Of a DNA stretch of 64,000 nucleotides, positions 43,186 through 57,329 are shown one piece after another. Origin of the DNA: Isoetes taiwanensis. Its lineage: Eukaryota; Streptophyta; Lycopodiopsida; Isoetales; Isoetaceae. The stretch covers positions 25,822 to 89,821 of the forward strand of contig JAJEKV010000795.1 of NCBI GenBank assembly GCA_021234155.1, given 5' to 3'. The position numbers were made by a program, and so were the translations under genes. The notes beneath the pieces were generated by a model. The model had not been told where the DNA came from, did no database searches, and worked only from the letters and a program-made list of their open reading frames with translations. Every line of letters begins with the position of its first letter. The stretch's first letter is position 1.

Positions 43186-44178
43186 TGAGGGTTTTTTTTG
43201 TGATTTTATATGCTTTTTGGCATGGTTTTCATATGATTTCATGGGCGTATTGCATGAGGCATACTAATCAATTATATCTAGAGTGCACTCCCCATTTTAT
43301 TATGCAATTCCATATCACCAATGGTTTACCCCATACCCTCCACAAATAAATAAATAAAATAAAAAAAAAACCAATGGCACGCAGGGCTCGAGAACCTGTA
43401 CTTTAGGATTGTGTTGCTTAGGCTCTGTCCTTTGATTTCGAAGCAACAGAAACTCTGAGGCAAATCCGACTTCTTTTAATTCTCTGAATCTTCAAAGAGG
43501 AAGGAACAAGTCTGTCCTTTGATTTGAGCGGCCCGGAAGATCAGAAGTGAATCAGGCTTCTACTACTCCTCAGATTCTTGAGGTTAGCTTTAAGGGTTTT
43601 TTTTTCCACGGTGTCTCTCCCTTGTGCATGGCATCAGGGCAACAATATGCAGCATTCATGGTGTTTGTCTACTGGGATACAACCATGGAGAAAATTAGTG
43701 GCTATTAATAGCCAAATGACAATTTTTTAGGGGGTCTAGACAATTTTTGCGGCAAATCTTATGAAGGGAGATTTAAAAAAATAAAATAAAAGATAGCTAT
43801 AGTTAAAACAAGTGCTCCATTATTTTTTTAGGATTAGCCAAACTATTTCCCCCCTTTTCTTCAGAGAAAAAGGGATTAGCCTTTCTTTCTATTACAATAG
43901 TTATATATTAAATCATTAATAGCCAAACGAAAATTATTTCTTATTACAGACTTTTACACGTCCCAACTACCATCATCAGTGATCGTATTTTTTCAAACTA
44001 TGAATTTCTATTACATATACCACATATGCATCTTCAAAAAGGAATTGTACCTTTAGATGTCCGAGTTGGTTGCATAACATCTAAAGGGTTAGAGATAAGT
44101 GCAAATTGATCACAATATTTAGAAAGTGTCGTTGCATTGAATATAGTTCAGACTATGGATATGATAAGCTATGTTATG

Positions 44179-44181
<3 letters not shown>
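43186..44181. other. Gene-free interval with repeat S copy 3
   Basis: Repeat S copy 3 occupies about 43185-43300. The rest is AT-rich with no gene recognised. Confidence 0.5.

Positions 44182-44209
<28 letters not shown>
44182..44209 (-). other. Poly(T) run, 28 bases: probable poly(A) tail of a minus-strand retroposon
   Basis: The sequence following it (plus coordinates 44210-44330), read on the minus strand, looks like a LINE 3' end (CTTTGTAATTTTTTTAAATT and ATAAATAGCTTGCC before the A-run). No coding part or target-site duplication could be tied to it. Confidence 0.45.
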
Positions 44210-45003
44210 GGCAAGCTATTTATATTTTATAAATAAATTTAAAAAAATTACAAAGACCCCTTAATGGGCAGATAAACTTGGAAGGCCAATAACTACCATA
44301 CATCAAGGTATATGGTCAGGGATACCCATCGTCCACCTTAAGTGACCTTTTTACTCCTCTTCTCCCATGCAAGCCCATGAGGTAATAAAGTATTTCTAGA
44401 GCCTAGTTGCACTCAACTAAAAACACTTAACAACATCTTTGATCCCTCCCCTTTATTTCCAAAACAGCAGTACAAAAATATATCACTTCTAATAATCCCT
44501 CATGCACACCGGCCTTTTTGGGCATATAAAAAGCATCAAAGTAACACAAAGGATCCAAAACTCAAATAAGTTCATAAAGATTTAAGGCCTCCGTTGCTAA
44601 TGTCCAACCACGACCCCAACCGCCAAGACTCTTTGCAAAACTTCGCAAAGGGCGTCTCCACATCCAACTCTAAGCAAACTGCAAAGGAACAAAGAAAACA
44701 CGGCACGAGGACCCCAAACTTCGGCACAAAGGCCGCCACATCATTGGCATCTGAGGGGCCCACCACCATGGCGCAAAGGGCCCTCAACATCGACCCCACT
44801 TAAAACCCAACATTCAAGCCATAAGAGTTGCCCCAACAACAATGCTTGGCATGAGAGCCTCGACCATTGTACAAGATAACCATAAGATCGAGGAAGTCAA
44901 ACACAGGCTAAACAACATAAAACAAAGATATTGACTATTAGAATACTTCAATGTCGCTTAAGGTAAGAACATAAGGCTAAAACTAAAAGGGGAGGGTGGG
45001 GCA

Positions 45004-45146
45004 TCGACTACAAAGGGGAGGCTCAAAAGGCGGTGATGAAAATGAGAGGAATGCAACAAGGCTATAAATACTCCAAGGGGGCTCTCTCAAGTAGCCTCAA
45101 AAGCGGTTTTATCGCTAATCTCAAAAGCATGGATAAATAGCACTTC
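45004..45146 (+). repeat. TATA-bearing direct repeat, left copy (LTR-like)
   Basis: Shares about 140 bp with 50227-50371, including CGACTACAAAGG, GAGAGGAATGCAACAAGGC and TATAAATACTCCAAGGG. The TATA box and leader-like sequence suggest an LTR promoter. A further short motif (CTAGAGCCTAGTTGCACTC) recurs at 44396 and 45148. Confidence 0.7.
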
Positions 45147-48100
45147 TAGAGCCTAGTTGCACTCAACTAAAACACCGCAACAACATGCTGAAAAAAAGGC
45201 GAGAAACAACAAGAAACTAAAGCCTAAAGAACTAAGGGTATAATATCACCACTTTCGGGAACCACCAAGGCAAAGAAAATGGCGGTGAAGGGAAGCAAGA
45301 GACGAGCACATCAAACAACCAAGAATATGAAAAAAGAATACTACGACACCACTGCAACTACGGAATGAGGAATCTAAGCAAAAAAGCAACGACGCGAAGG
45401 CTGACGTATCAAGACAAATAGCCTACAAGAGAAAGGGTTCGGTGCCACATTTAATGCAAGGAAAAGGGGCACGAGATTGAGAGCGAGAATTGAAAGCACG
45501 AGACAAAGGCGGATCAAACAACTAACACCACCATAAGAGGAGATGAGCGAAATGCTCTACTAACACATGTAAATGAGCAAAGAGCCAAGAGCAAGCGATC
45601 TACACATCGAGCTTAACAGGTTTAAAACCTCCATGGTCAATATACACACCCACAACCAACTCGTTCAAAGGTCCTACAAGATGCAGCAAGCCTAAGGGCA
45701 TGAAATCTCAAGATATCGGATTATGCCTCTCGCGTGCCAACCAATTGTTGCAAAGGACAATCCTTAAAATGTAAGACTAAAGGAAAATCACGGTTAGTCG
45801 ACAAAGGTAGAAACCACGAGACTCATTACCACGAAAACATGTGATAGAAAACATGCATAGAAGGAGAAAAACTAAAACCCAATGTGATGAAACTTCGACC
45901 TAGAAAAGGCAACTTGGGAATGGATTCAAGCATATATTCCCTAAAATGGAAGGGAGTATACCAAATAGACCATGACCAACTTCATTACAAGGGTCCTTCA
46001 AAGTCGCAATGCTAACATCTAATCCGAAGGCATATAATTAAAACTATAGACCAATCAACTTTGTAAAAGAAGGCTGGATGCCATTAAACTTTTCTGAGGA
46101 GGAGTAACTAAGCATAGCACAACGAGAAAATAAAGGGGTCAAGGGTCGGGGAGATGAAGAGCAAGAGACCAAAGTAGATCCAACAACTAACACCACTAAC
46201 ATAACCCTAAAGGAGAGATGAAAGAAGCATTAAACCTCCAAAAGGAATTCACATACAACATCCATTTGCAATCAATATAAAAAATGATACATAAAGATTT
46301 TAAGAGCACAAAACTACGCATAATAAAGCCATGAAATCGACAACCAAGCTCCAAACTTTGCAGGTCCCAAGACAAACAACTTCACAACAACATTGCACCA
46401 CAGTAGAAACTAGATCATTGTAACTCAAAGCATACTCAAAACAACAAGCAGATCAAAATCTCCAACGTTGGAAATGTATGACCATGAGGAGGAGGTTTGA
46501 AAAGGCAAACCAAAATAAAATGCTGAAAAAATCGAAAGCTTAAACAAGCACACTTGCTAAAACACCCCCTCACCTTAAGCCGCGAGCTAGCATCCCCAAC
46601 AATTTATGTACAATCTAAAGCACACAAGAAGCGCAAACTAAAGGAGAGAATAAGCTCCAACAAACCCACTCCTACAAAGGTCCTTTAATGCGAGCTTAAT
46701 AACCTTGAACCTAAAGGCACTGAAGGATGAACCGGCTTGCTACTAAGTGAGCCATAAGTGGAAAGGTGAAAGGTTTCATTGGAAAACTGACTCCAGTAAA
46801 TAAGCACCTCATGTTTACAAACTGGAACTCACTATGGGCCATATAGATGGGAGCAAATTGACATCTTTAGACTAGGCGAATGGTTAGCCACAAACCGCAA
46901 TATAAGGGAAGCAACAAGAGAGGCAAAGTTCCATGTTTGGCAAGAATCATAAAATTCTAAAATACTGTCCAACATCAACAATACCATCTAGACAAAAAAT
47001 TCCCTCAAGGTTAACCAATTGTGGACCACTTGCGAGGCGCAAAACACAATAGTATTATGTACCACAAGGGAATCCCTAAGACTAAATTCACTACTAGGCA
47101 CAAGGCTTATATTGAGATTCTATAAGGCCATTAGATCATGAAACGCGTCAATGCAACCATGCAGGCACAAGGCTTATGATTGAGATTCTATAAGGCCATT
47201 AGATCATGAAACGCGTCAATGTAACCATGCAAAAGCTTACGTTAAATTAAACAACAACCCAACCAACACACATTCCCCAAGAAAATACCATCGAAGCATA
47301 CGTCCTGCAACCAAACCCAAAACTATTGCAAAGGTTTTAACGGTGGAGTGACGCATGCTAGAATTATATTGGCAAGGACAAGTCAACAAAGATGCAAGTA
47401 ACAAATGATCTAAAGCTCCAAAACTAGATAGGCAAATCAAGTGGGTTACACAAAAGCAAAAGGTTAGAATGAGCTAAAGACTAACATTATCCATACTGCT
47501 TAAAACAAGATCAAAGGTCAAGGACGATTTCTCAATATGAAGATAGTATATGGGTAAACAAGCCTAAAGGTGAAGCTTGATGGTGCATAAAAGATGCGCG
47601 ATGTGATTTGTGAAGAGCAGAAAAAAGATGTGGCAGAAGTTACATCACTCTAATGAACAAGTATAGTTCAAGATACTAGGATTGCTAGCAATAAGCAAGG
47701 GCAAAAAATAGTTTTTCGGCTCGTAAAAAAGTATCAAGGATTCGATCCGATAAGCCTCAAGAGAACTTATAAAGTCAAAATACCTCGGGGCTAAGAGACC
47801 TCAAGTTTGTAAAGTCACCAATCCGACCAAAAAGTAAAAATACTTCAAAGCGAAGCTTCTCTTCCAGCGAATGTAGCGGGGGACATCTTTGCGCTTGGTT
47901 CAGTTCAAATAATTAATGAAGTCAAATGATTGTTGGCGCCTACAAGACTGGCTTTATAGAACCTTCATTGAATAGCCGGTTGAACCACCATCATTTGCTA
48001 CAAGAACCTGCACTTGGCATTTCACAACAATAGGACAACAGCAATAAGACCTCGATGCACGTCCAACGATGCTGAACCGATCCAGCTCAGCCACAAAGAT

Positions 48101-50226
48101 ATTCCTTTGGACATCGTGGCATGAAATCTGTGCCCAAATGCTCATCTTTGCGAACTCTTGCATGTTACCTTTGGAAAAAGCGAGAAAGCAAAGGGAGGCT
48201 GGAAGGCTGCGGTTAGAAACATAAGGATCTTGCACGAGAATGCAAAACTTCTCCCACAAAATGAATTGAAGGCAATGCCGCGAGCGAAAACGACTAAGCG
48301 GTGGTAAGCTTATATAGCTCGGGTCTCAATAAAATTAGTTCATATCAAATTACATAAGTATAAATGTCAATCCAACCAAATAGATAAGGTCCACCACTAT
48401 TCTACTTCCAGCCAGAATCTAGACTAGAAAGCAATAGGCAAAATAGACTAGAACAAGTAACGTTAAAGACTGTAGACAAACAAGACAACGTTCCATCTTC
48501 CTGAGAAAGAGCAGCATACTTGGCTACCTTACCTTATCTCGCGTACATAACGTCCTCTAAATATCACCTTAGGCTTCTGCTTTTGCCAGCGATGTCGTAC
48601 TACTTTGACAATGCAGCAAACCAAATCAGGCAAATGACCAAATTCATAACCTGTTGTGAGCCACTAATCTATCTGCAGTAAGCAACATTTCTCTATACTT
48701 CAATGCATGAATAGACACCTACAGAGAGGTGCATACAAAGGCATGGGAATATGTTGCATAAAACTACGACTAACATGATCGATAGATTAAATAATGAACT
48801 CTGATAATTACAACAAGCAAGGCCAACTATTAAGTATATTGGAAAAACTAACAAAAATGAGAGGAGGAGTTGGAAGTGTAAGAACAGATGACGAAAAATC
48901 AAGAACAAAACTACGGGGTTAACACTTAGCTTCGTTTTGAACACATCTCTTGCAACTTTAAAAGGCAACCGACCACATATCGACAACTACAACTTAGTAT
49001 CTTGAGCATTGGAGCATATAAACAGCAAATACTTCGGTGAGGTTGTAGCACCGCTGACACAGAAAGCTATGGATGTCACAAGATGAGAAAAATCAAAGCG
49101 GCTGGCATCCACAGTGAAAGTCGTGAGTCCAAAAAGATAGCAGGCAAGGATATTATGACAGGTGCAACACATATAAGCTATACCAATGGCAACCGACATG
49201 AACTGATCAAAGCTGGCTTATGCAAAGCATAGAACTAGGATCAAAGCTGGCTTATGCAAAGCATAGAAAATAGAGGAAAATAAACCGAAAGTTATCACCT
49301 GAGTAGATTGTGGAGTCCAGAAAGCTGCAAATCAGATATGTTGAAGACGTGATGCGACGAAGGAAGTCTTGAATATTGTGAGCAATCAAACCCCGCCTTT
49401 GCACGAAGCATGTGTCTTGAGACTCTTAAGCGGCTTGGATTCAAAACTCTTCAAAGAAAAGGACTTGCAACATGGCAAGAACGAATTGCATATAACTGGA
49501 TTGAACACCTGTAGCAAGAGTACACTAAGTATGAAGAAAACTAGGCCTGTAGGTAAACTCAAACCCTGAATCCGTGAATCGTAAGTTGCACTAGCTCCTC
49601 AAAAATGGACTGGCTCTTGAATTAATCCATACACGAATCGTAAGTTGCACTAGCTCCTCAAAAATGGACTGGCTCCATACACTGGCGACAAGCATAATCC
49701 GGCTTCCAAACTGTAGCACCACAGCTCAAGGCAACACAACTCCAAACAGCTCGAAGAATCAAGCAAGGCCAATGTTCTTCTGAAATCCGAGATTTGAGCA
49801 CCGATTACAACCCTTTGTGAGACTAAGCGGCTCAGGCGAACTATATCACCGCGAGCTTGGTGGCGTTACTTGACCGACCGACTAGGTGAAGGCTAGGGCT
49901 GAGTAGCTTGTGGACCACGGTCATGGCGACTGGCTAGCGGTGGGGATTCTGAACGTAGAATAAGCCCAAAGATGATCGTCCCCGACCCCAAACCGTTAAT
50001 CGCCCGTCATCTATGCTTATATCTATGCTTATGAAGCAAGTGCCTTGGAGACTCTAAAATCGTCTGGAAGAAATCAAAGGGGCAAATAAAATGGTAGTAG
50101 CTCCACAAACCCTAAGCTCCGGGACCAAACGACCAACAAATTAAGCTTGAGATGAGATGAGTACAAAAAGCGGAGACTCAAAGCGGCTCGGAAAAGCGCC
50201 TAAGAAAATTACAAAGCGCCTACATG
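45147..50226. other. Coding-empty interior between LTR-like repeats
   Basis: About 5 kb of A/G-rich plus strand with no ORF resembling a retroelement protein. Short tandem duplications occur at 47096-47162/47163-47230, 49205-49234/49239-49268 and 49576-49616/49635-49675. It may be the interior of a large non-autonomous LTR element. Confidence 0.4.
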
Positions 50227-50371
50227 CGACTACAAAGGGAGGCTCAAAAGGCGGCTGATGAAAATGAGAGGAATGCAACAAGGCTATAAATACTCCAAGG
50301 GGCTCTCTCAACTAGCCTCAAGAAGCGGTTTATCTGCTAATCTCAAAGCCTTGGATAAATTGCACTTTCGT
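50227..50371 (+). repeat. TATA-bearing direct repeat, right copy (LTR-like)
   Basis: Right partner of 45004-45146, with the same GGCTATAAATACTCCAAGGG segment. Confidence 0.7.
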
Positions 50372-50599
50372 AGAAACCCTTTTACCTTGCCGATTTTGTC
50401 AAAATCCCTATCATAACCAGCTCCATGTTTTCTCACATGTTGTGAAATACCCATCAAGGCTATCTAGAAATTGAATGTTGCTATGATTCTCTTGTGATCT
50501 CGTCCCTTTGATCCATGGAGACATCACACGGTGCTTCGGACACTCCATAGTGCTATCACTATCATAGATCTGCTCACTTTTGATCTATTTGGGTGAGAA

Positions 50600-53500
50600 T
50601 TAATGGCCATTTTAGATCATCGCATCTAGCTTCAAGATGGGCATAGCCCATGCCCAAAAAATCTGCTGATTTTTGTACAAAAAACATATGATTTACATCT
50701 TCCATTGCTGCACATCCTAAGGGACAATGCATGCGTAACTACTTTCCTTTCTAGTAATCGTGAGAGGTTTGAAATCCCCCCTTGCCAAGCCATCCATATA
50801 AAAACCTGAATTTTCTTTGAGCACCAAGAATCGGCATTTAACAAGATGAGGATCAAGTCTTCTGCCCGGACCCAATTTCCTTCCTGCCTTGAAGGGTCCC
50901 TTGCTAGAAGCTTTTTGGTAGACTAGGCTGACCACATGCGTGTCAATTGTTGATCCATTGTCATTCAGATTGCCCATTCTTGGGGGATCCTAGTTCTCTC
51001 GAGAAAACATCCACCTTCTTTAGAATAGACTCAAAGAGCTTCCTATTTCACGGGCTATGCCCGGTGATATCTTTTATTGAAGTCCATGCCTTCCATCTTT
51101 GCAAATCGTGATTCCAGAGATCATTGAGTCTAATCAGCCCCCTGCTCTCCCAATTTGAAGCAAGTCTAGGATGTATAAGGGCCAATGGCTGGTCATTTCT
51201 ATCACTTAGTTTATTGTTCCAGAATATTGAATGCCCACCAGCTAAACAAGGAAGATCTCTCTGCCTAAAGATCTTGGTTACCTCTAACCACGAGGATAAT
51301 AGATTTCTCATCATGGCTGATGTACATGTACCAATTTTAAACTGATAATATGCTGAGTTAAGTAGGCTGCATATGTATGGACGGTTTGCCTTTGCTTGGG
51401 TGGCATTTAGTTAAGGCATACCTTATAAACTGCATGGCAGGAGATATGCCTTTGTTCAAAGCTCTCCATACTTGTTTCGCTCCTAAGGCAATTGCTTGGT
51501 ATCTTAGATCCTTTAATCCCAGACCTCCATCTCGTTTGTTCCTACATACCTGTCCATGCCAACTTAGGTGCTCCATTCCATAAAAAATTCCTGATAACTC
51601 TTTCCATTTGCTGATATACATACTTAGGACCAATAAGGATGCTAGAGATAGACATGAGAGGATCCCAATCTTGCATTGCATCTTGCTATCCTACCGGCTA
51701 GTGTGAGGGATTTAGGTGACCAAATGCTTGCTTTTTTCTTCAATTTGTCCAGTATAGGGTTCCACAAACCCTTGAGGCTCAGATCTGGAGTGAGAGGAAT
51801 TCCCAAAAGTGTAAAGGCCTCCTTTTTTGACAATATTTTCATGTTTAGGCTTTGGAGAACCGGATCAACTGGCTCAGAGAAAGGCCAAATGATTGAGCAC
51901 TTACGTGGTTCAACTCAATACCCGTAATCAAAAGAAATTCTTTATCATATCTCTGAAATTTTGGATGCTAAGATCATCATACCTTATGAATGCAAAAGTG
52001 TAAATGCGCAAATTGCATTAGAGGCAATTGCTCATTTGAATCACACGGAGGGATCAAGCCCTTTATGTGTCCTAATTGCTGATTTTTTCTTCATCATAGA
52101 GCCTAATAGATGTGCTACCATCAAAAATGAATCTGAGGAGCTAGTGGGCAGCCCTGCCGTACACCTCTTTTGAGCGGGAACATCTTGGTGGGACACCCAT
52201 TTATGATGATTGATGCACTGCCAGCCCTTAAGAGACCTAGAATGACCTCTTGTGCTCCTCTTGCCATCTTGAGTTTGTCCAAAATTTTGATCAGCGTATC
52301 CCATCTGATAGTATCATATGCTCTTGCAAAATCTAACTTAAAAAGGACACATTTTTGCTTAGAAGTCTTAGCCCAATTCATACCTTCAACTGCTACAAGG
52401 TAGTTGTCATGTATAGAACGTCCAGGCAAGAAAGCTGACTGCTCTCGTCCTATAATTCTTCCAAGTGCATGTTTCGGCCTATTGGCTATTAGCTTTGCAT
52501 ATATCTTGTACACAGTATTTGTGAGAGCGATAGGGCGCCATTCATGAAATTTGGAAGCTCTATCTTTGGGATAAGCGTGATAAAACCTGTAGCAATTGAT
52601 GGATGGAGAGATCTACTTGCCCAAGCATCTCGACCCTTTACCAAGAATTTCCGGGCCTAGAAGGTCCCAAAATTCTAGAAAAAACTCTGGACCCATCAGG
52701 TCCTGGTGACTTCTCTTTGGACATGGAAGAGATCGTTGTGAAGATCTCATTCATGGTAATATCACGCATAATGAGTTCATTCTCTTGTGATGAGAATTCC
52801 TCTTGTATTGTGTTTAAGGCATCTTCAAAGAGACCTTGTTATGCGAGTGGGAGGTGAGGCCCGATTCATCAAAGAGTTTACTAAATTTGTCCACAAAGTA
52901 GCTTTCAATCTGCTTTGGATCTTTCACGATACGCCCAAACTTCGTTGCATATTTGATTGATTCCATTTGATGCCAACCTAGAACCGGCCATCCTAAAAAC
53001 ATCTTAGAACTCTCTGATCAATTTCCCCATAGGTTCTAGTTTTAGGCGTATTCTTTGCTCCCTTGGCCTCTACCTCTTCAAGCGCCTTAATTTCATTTTC
53101 TAACTGTTCTTCCATTGCATGCGGTGTGCCATCTCTTGGATTATTCAACAACTCTTGCGAACCATTTTAATTCGCCACACAACCTTGCTTTGAATTTGTT
53201 TAAATCGGCTGACCCCACAGATCCCCACATTTTAATCAAACCTTTATCTCCTTGATTCTTTTGCTCCACCTTAGCATACTTGGCGGATGATGAGTCACGA
53301 GTCTAGAGTCGGATAAAAATATCTAAAGGCAAGACAAAACTCCTTTTTTTGTTGAAAGGCTGGTATTGAACTTAAAAGGTGTATTGGATTTAGAAGCTTG
53401 ATTGACTTGCCTTTGAGCATCAAGATCTGCGGCAAGTGATCACGAAGATGTGTGTAAATTCGTAAAGCTTCCACATAACAACCCTCTAACAAATTCGCCC

Positions 53501-54580
53501 CTTTGTTTGCAATGTAAAATCGGTCCAGTAAGCAGTAGACTCTCTTCTCTCCTTTTTGCTTATTGCTCCATGAGTAAAGGTTGTTTGAGGGAGGGATCAG
53601 CCTTAGACCAGTGCTACTTAGCAAGTTTTCCCATTCTGTTTTCTCCTCCTTTGTTAGATTCCTGTTAAGGCCTACTTTTTGATCCCAACTGTCTGTCATG
53701 TTTAGGTCTCCACCCAAGATCCAGCTGATTGGAGGCTGCCCATTCATCCACAGTCTTAATTCTTTCCACATTTGTGCTCTCTCACTGGGAGAGTTGGAGG
53801 CATAAATGTTGATGACACCAATTAATACGGTGATTTGTTTCTTCTATTGTAATTGCTTGCCATCTACCAGAATTACTAATGTATGTGCTGCTAACCTTTA
53901 TGTTCCTCCAGAGAGAAGCAAGATACCCCTCTTGGTGCCAGTTGCTTGAGAGCTAAGGGAGTTATACCCTCTGCCAATCCAATCTCCTAGCGAATTTGCT
54001 CCAAACTTGTCTAGTCTATGTTCTTGTATCAAGAGTAGATCTGCTCCCATCACCCTGATTGCAGTCAAGACCCTTGCTCTCTTGAGGGCTCCCCTGATCC
54101 CTCTTAAATTCCATGTAGCAATCTTCATGGAGGGGAAGAGAAGGATTCACACCAAGCCTGAATCAGGCTCCCTTTCCTCTGTTTGTGTGGTATTTTGTTG
54201 CCCTTGCTTTCAGAGCTGCAACCTAAACTCTCTTTCTCCTTAGCCAATGCCAGTTGCCTCAATCTTCTCCTCCTCCTTTTTGCTGCTCTAGAAGAACACG
54301 AGGGTAGCACAACCATTAGCTCCACCTCTTGTTCATCTCCTGGAATACCCACTTGTTCTGTATGAGTGGCTGTCACTTGTTTTTGAGTATGTTCCACCTC
54401 ATCTTTGCACTCCAAGTCATTCTTTGTAATGCCATGTTGCTCCAAGGAGTTGGAAGACTGAGTTGGCCCAGCATTGATCGAGGGCCCTGATTGCATTTGC
54501 TCAAGTAGAGCAGCACACGTGGATGGTTCCTTCTCTTTGTCTTTATTCAAAACAGTTGAGGAGCTACCTTTATGGGTTTC
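50600..54580 (-). mobile_element. L1-type LINE, nearly full ORF2 region, degenerate
   Basis: The minus-strand domains appear in the order linker, endonuclease, reverse transcriptase, zf-RVT from 54.55 kb down to 50.63 kb. No poly(A) (T-run) was found at the low-coordinate end and no target-site duplication was seen, so the limits are approximate. Confidence 0.85.
50632..54550 (-). pseudogene. LINE endonuclease/reverse transcriptase protein, multiply frameshifted
   Basis: The first piece (54550-54125) is a Ser/Glu-rich linker with a basic stretch AAKRRRRRLRQLALAKEKE. An EEP endonuclease follows from ATG 54128: MKIATWNLRGIRG, LLLIQEHRLDKF, then WILGGDLNMTDSWDQKVG (about 53720), LYSWSNKQKGEKRVYCLLDR and the final RDHLPQ. 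Reverse transcriptase (52513-51970) shows YKIYAKLIANRPK, QSAFLPGRSIHDNYL, FKLDFARAYDTIRW, INGCPTKMFPLKRGVRQGCP and the catalytic YDDL (about 51978). Then come LLGIPLTPDLSLKGLW (51810), DGGLGLKDLRYQAIALGAKQ (51530) and a zf-RVT remnant FIWMAWQGGISNLSRLL (50810). Frame changes occur between most pieces. Unlike the LINE at 12.67 kb it is old and immobile. Confidence 0.85.
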
Positions 54581-57329
54581 ATATGGCTCACTGAAATTAT
54601 GGACCTGTAACTGCTCCCCTTTTGTTATGAGCTTATGTTAAAAGTTTTTTAATATTATTATATCTTCCTTGATTGTTGATTATTATTTGTAATTGTAGTA
54701 CAATATATCTAAAACTATAGAATTTATGTTTTTTGCTTTGTTTAGTTAGAAAAAATAGTTAAGTGAAATTTTCTAGTACTTAATTCAAAAGTTTTACCAA
54801 GTCCAAATACATAATAATAATATTAACTTTAGCCAAATGTATATCATAAAATACTGTAAAATTTTGAAAAATAGCCAAACCATTTTCTATGAAAAAATAT
54901 ATAGTATGCTTAATTTTTTCCCTGAACACAACCATTATTTTTTGTGTTGATTTCGGATGATATAAAGCTATGAATAGAATAGAATAGAATAGTTTTTAAC
55001 TCTACGAAGATATGGAAGATTCATGCTATTAGGTCGGGGATTCATGCATGAGGTTCAGTATGTTCTCTTCGACCTTGAATATGTTAAATCCGTTCCTCTG
55101 TTTAGGTCGATAACTCCGTTAATAAGCCACTGGATGATTCTTGTCAGGATGGAAGCATGAATATTCCGGGGTATTTTTAGTGGTGGCGTGGTATCGGTTA
55201 GCCACACATTCATATTTTTTCATAAATGGTTGGCTCGCCCGGTAGGATCGTTCATGCCGGCCAGAAGGGTAGTGGCGATTCAAAAACAATTTGTACATTT
55301 TACTCGTTTAGTAGCCAATTCGATATTTACTAAATCCGGCTAGGCGTAGAGTGTGGCCAATTCGATTTTTTATGCGTGGAAAAAACTTATCGAGGTAGCC
55401 AATTAGAATCTAAGGTAAATTTTAATGGGTAAGGGGTGGCCATATTACATCTCGACCACATGTCCATCTAAGAATCGCCACTTATAGTTGAGAATACTTT
55501 GGCGCACCTTAGGCATGACATGAGGCATGAAGCTTATCAAGATCGAGGGTCAAAATGGGTATCTTGTGTTCCTCATAAGGAGCGCAGTGTCCACAACAAA
55601 GCGAGTTCCTATATTAACCAACACAAATTTGCTCGTAGCCAATTTGTTAATGTAACAAAATAAAATTTCATAGTTCGCCCGGTTCGATTCGCCATCTTAG
55701 CAAGAAGGTGCAAAATATCGCCCGAGGCCAAACTTCGCCAAGTTATTTATTCTACATGGGCAGTAGCCAGTTGTTTCTGGCCCTATAAAAATATAGGGCG
55801 CTTAAAAAATACCCTGGAATATTCCTCTGTTTAATGCACAATATTTTGGCTAGGAGTCAAATTTGTAGGCTAAAAGGCGAAGAGACGGCTTGATTTGGAG
55901 CTTTATATAAGCGCCTCTCCATATGTTGATTTGAGCCGATAGGTGTAATGTATGCCTTATTGTGTTTTCGATCTTGAAAGATAAGATTTATAATCCTCGG
56001 TTTTATCAAGATGATGAGTCAAAGCGGACCAGCGCATATCGTTCGGGGTTTTCAGGCGCAAGAAGAAGTGATTTCACATCTTTTAGCGATGTGCCATATA
56101 CTTTTTCTTACAAATGAGGATCAAGAATATGAAATCGCGGAGTTGGGGATCAAGCTCTAAGCGAGAGAAAAGGAGAATATTTTTCGGGCGGAGCGAGAGG
56201 TGCCTTGGCGCTCATATCCTTTGTATCATCGAATCAAGATCCTCCATAGCCGATAAGTTAAAAATTCCTACAAAGCGATTGAGTTGCCGCTAAGGTTATC
56301 GTTACTCACGGTTGCTAGAAAGATTAAAGCTTACAAAAAGAAAAGACAACTATGACATCTTTGTTTTCCTATTGTTTGCCCTTCTAGACCGTCGAAATGT
56401 TGTTAATCTGCTCAAGAACTGGAGGTATTTTTCTTCAGAACACGTTCTGCGATAGATTAAATCCCTGGTTTATGTTGTCGATCGATCAAGCAGATCTTTT
56501 TTTTTCTGTTTTCTAGCTACCAAGCAGTTTCAATATCTGATTTGAATAATCTTTTAGATTGCCTTTAAACGATGTGTTTCTGCTTTGAACTTGATTAAGG
56601 AATGTTATACTCGTCATCTCATTTTATTCAATGTGAGGATTGTGTTGAAGGTGAGAAGTCATCTGGAACGGTAGCCTTTGGATGTCCTGAATTGCCTGCC
56701 TTTTTGTAATATATGGTAATGCAAAATCCTAGAAGATGCTTTTAAAGAAAATAAAGTTGTCTCAGGTGCAGAGATTTCATGAAATGCATGGTAATGCATT
56801 TGAGATAAATGCTTCACAAGCCCAAAGCATTATAGCCTCTCTAATGCCCCAGATGAAAGGTGAATCTATTTAACTATTTATGTAACGACTAACCTTCACA
56901 TGATGAATACATGATACTTGTCATGTTGAAATAGGATATTTGATGAAATAGGATATTTGAATTTCATTGGGCGATTCTTAGCCAAGTTCAATGTTTTTAT
57001 GTATCATATACATTTGCTATATGTGTTCTCGATATTTAATGGTGCAAATGCCTCTATGAGATTGTGGTGTTGAAATAAGATCTTTATATCCATGCATTTT
57101 CTACATATCCTTTGTTCTTTGTTCTTATTATTTGATGGTCAGATTCTGCAAAGCAAATCACCATATTCTTACAATTGTTTATATTTTTGGCACTTATGTA
57201 CTTACATAAACAACCTCTATAGTGTATATTTCTTGGCACTTACACACTTACATAAACAGACTAATTGGCCCATAAAGTTTATCTATGTTTGCTTTAGTTA
57301 GGGCAGAAGGACCAAATTTTTTACAATAT
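54581..57329. other. Gene-free interval
   Basis: AT-rich. A (GAATA)n run lies at 54976-54996, followed by TTTTTAACTCTACGAAGA, resembling 25603-25640. No coding feature was recognised. Confidence 0.5.

Noticed and set aside
44572-44799. 75-aa minus-strand ORF near the poly(T) run
   Set aside because: No recognisable domain and a competing ORF on the other strand; not supported as a gene.
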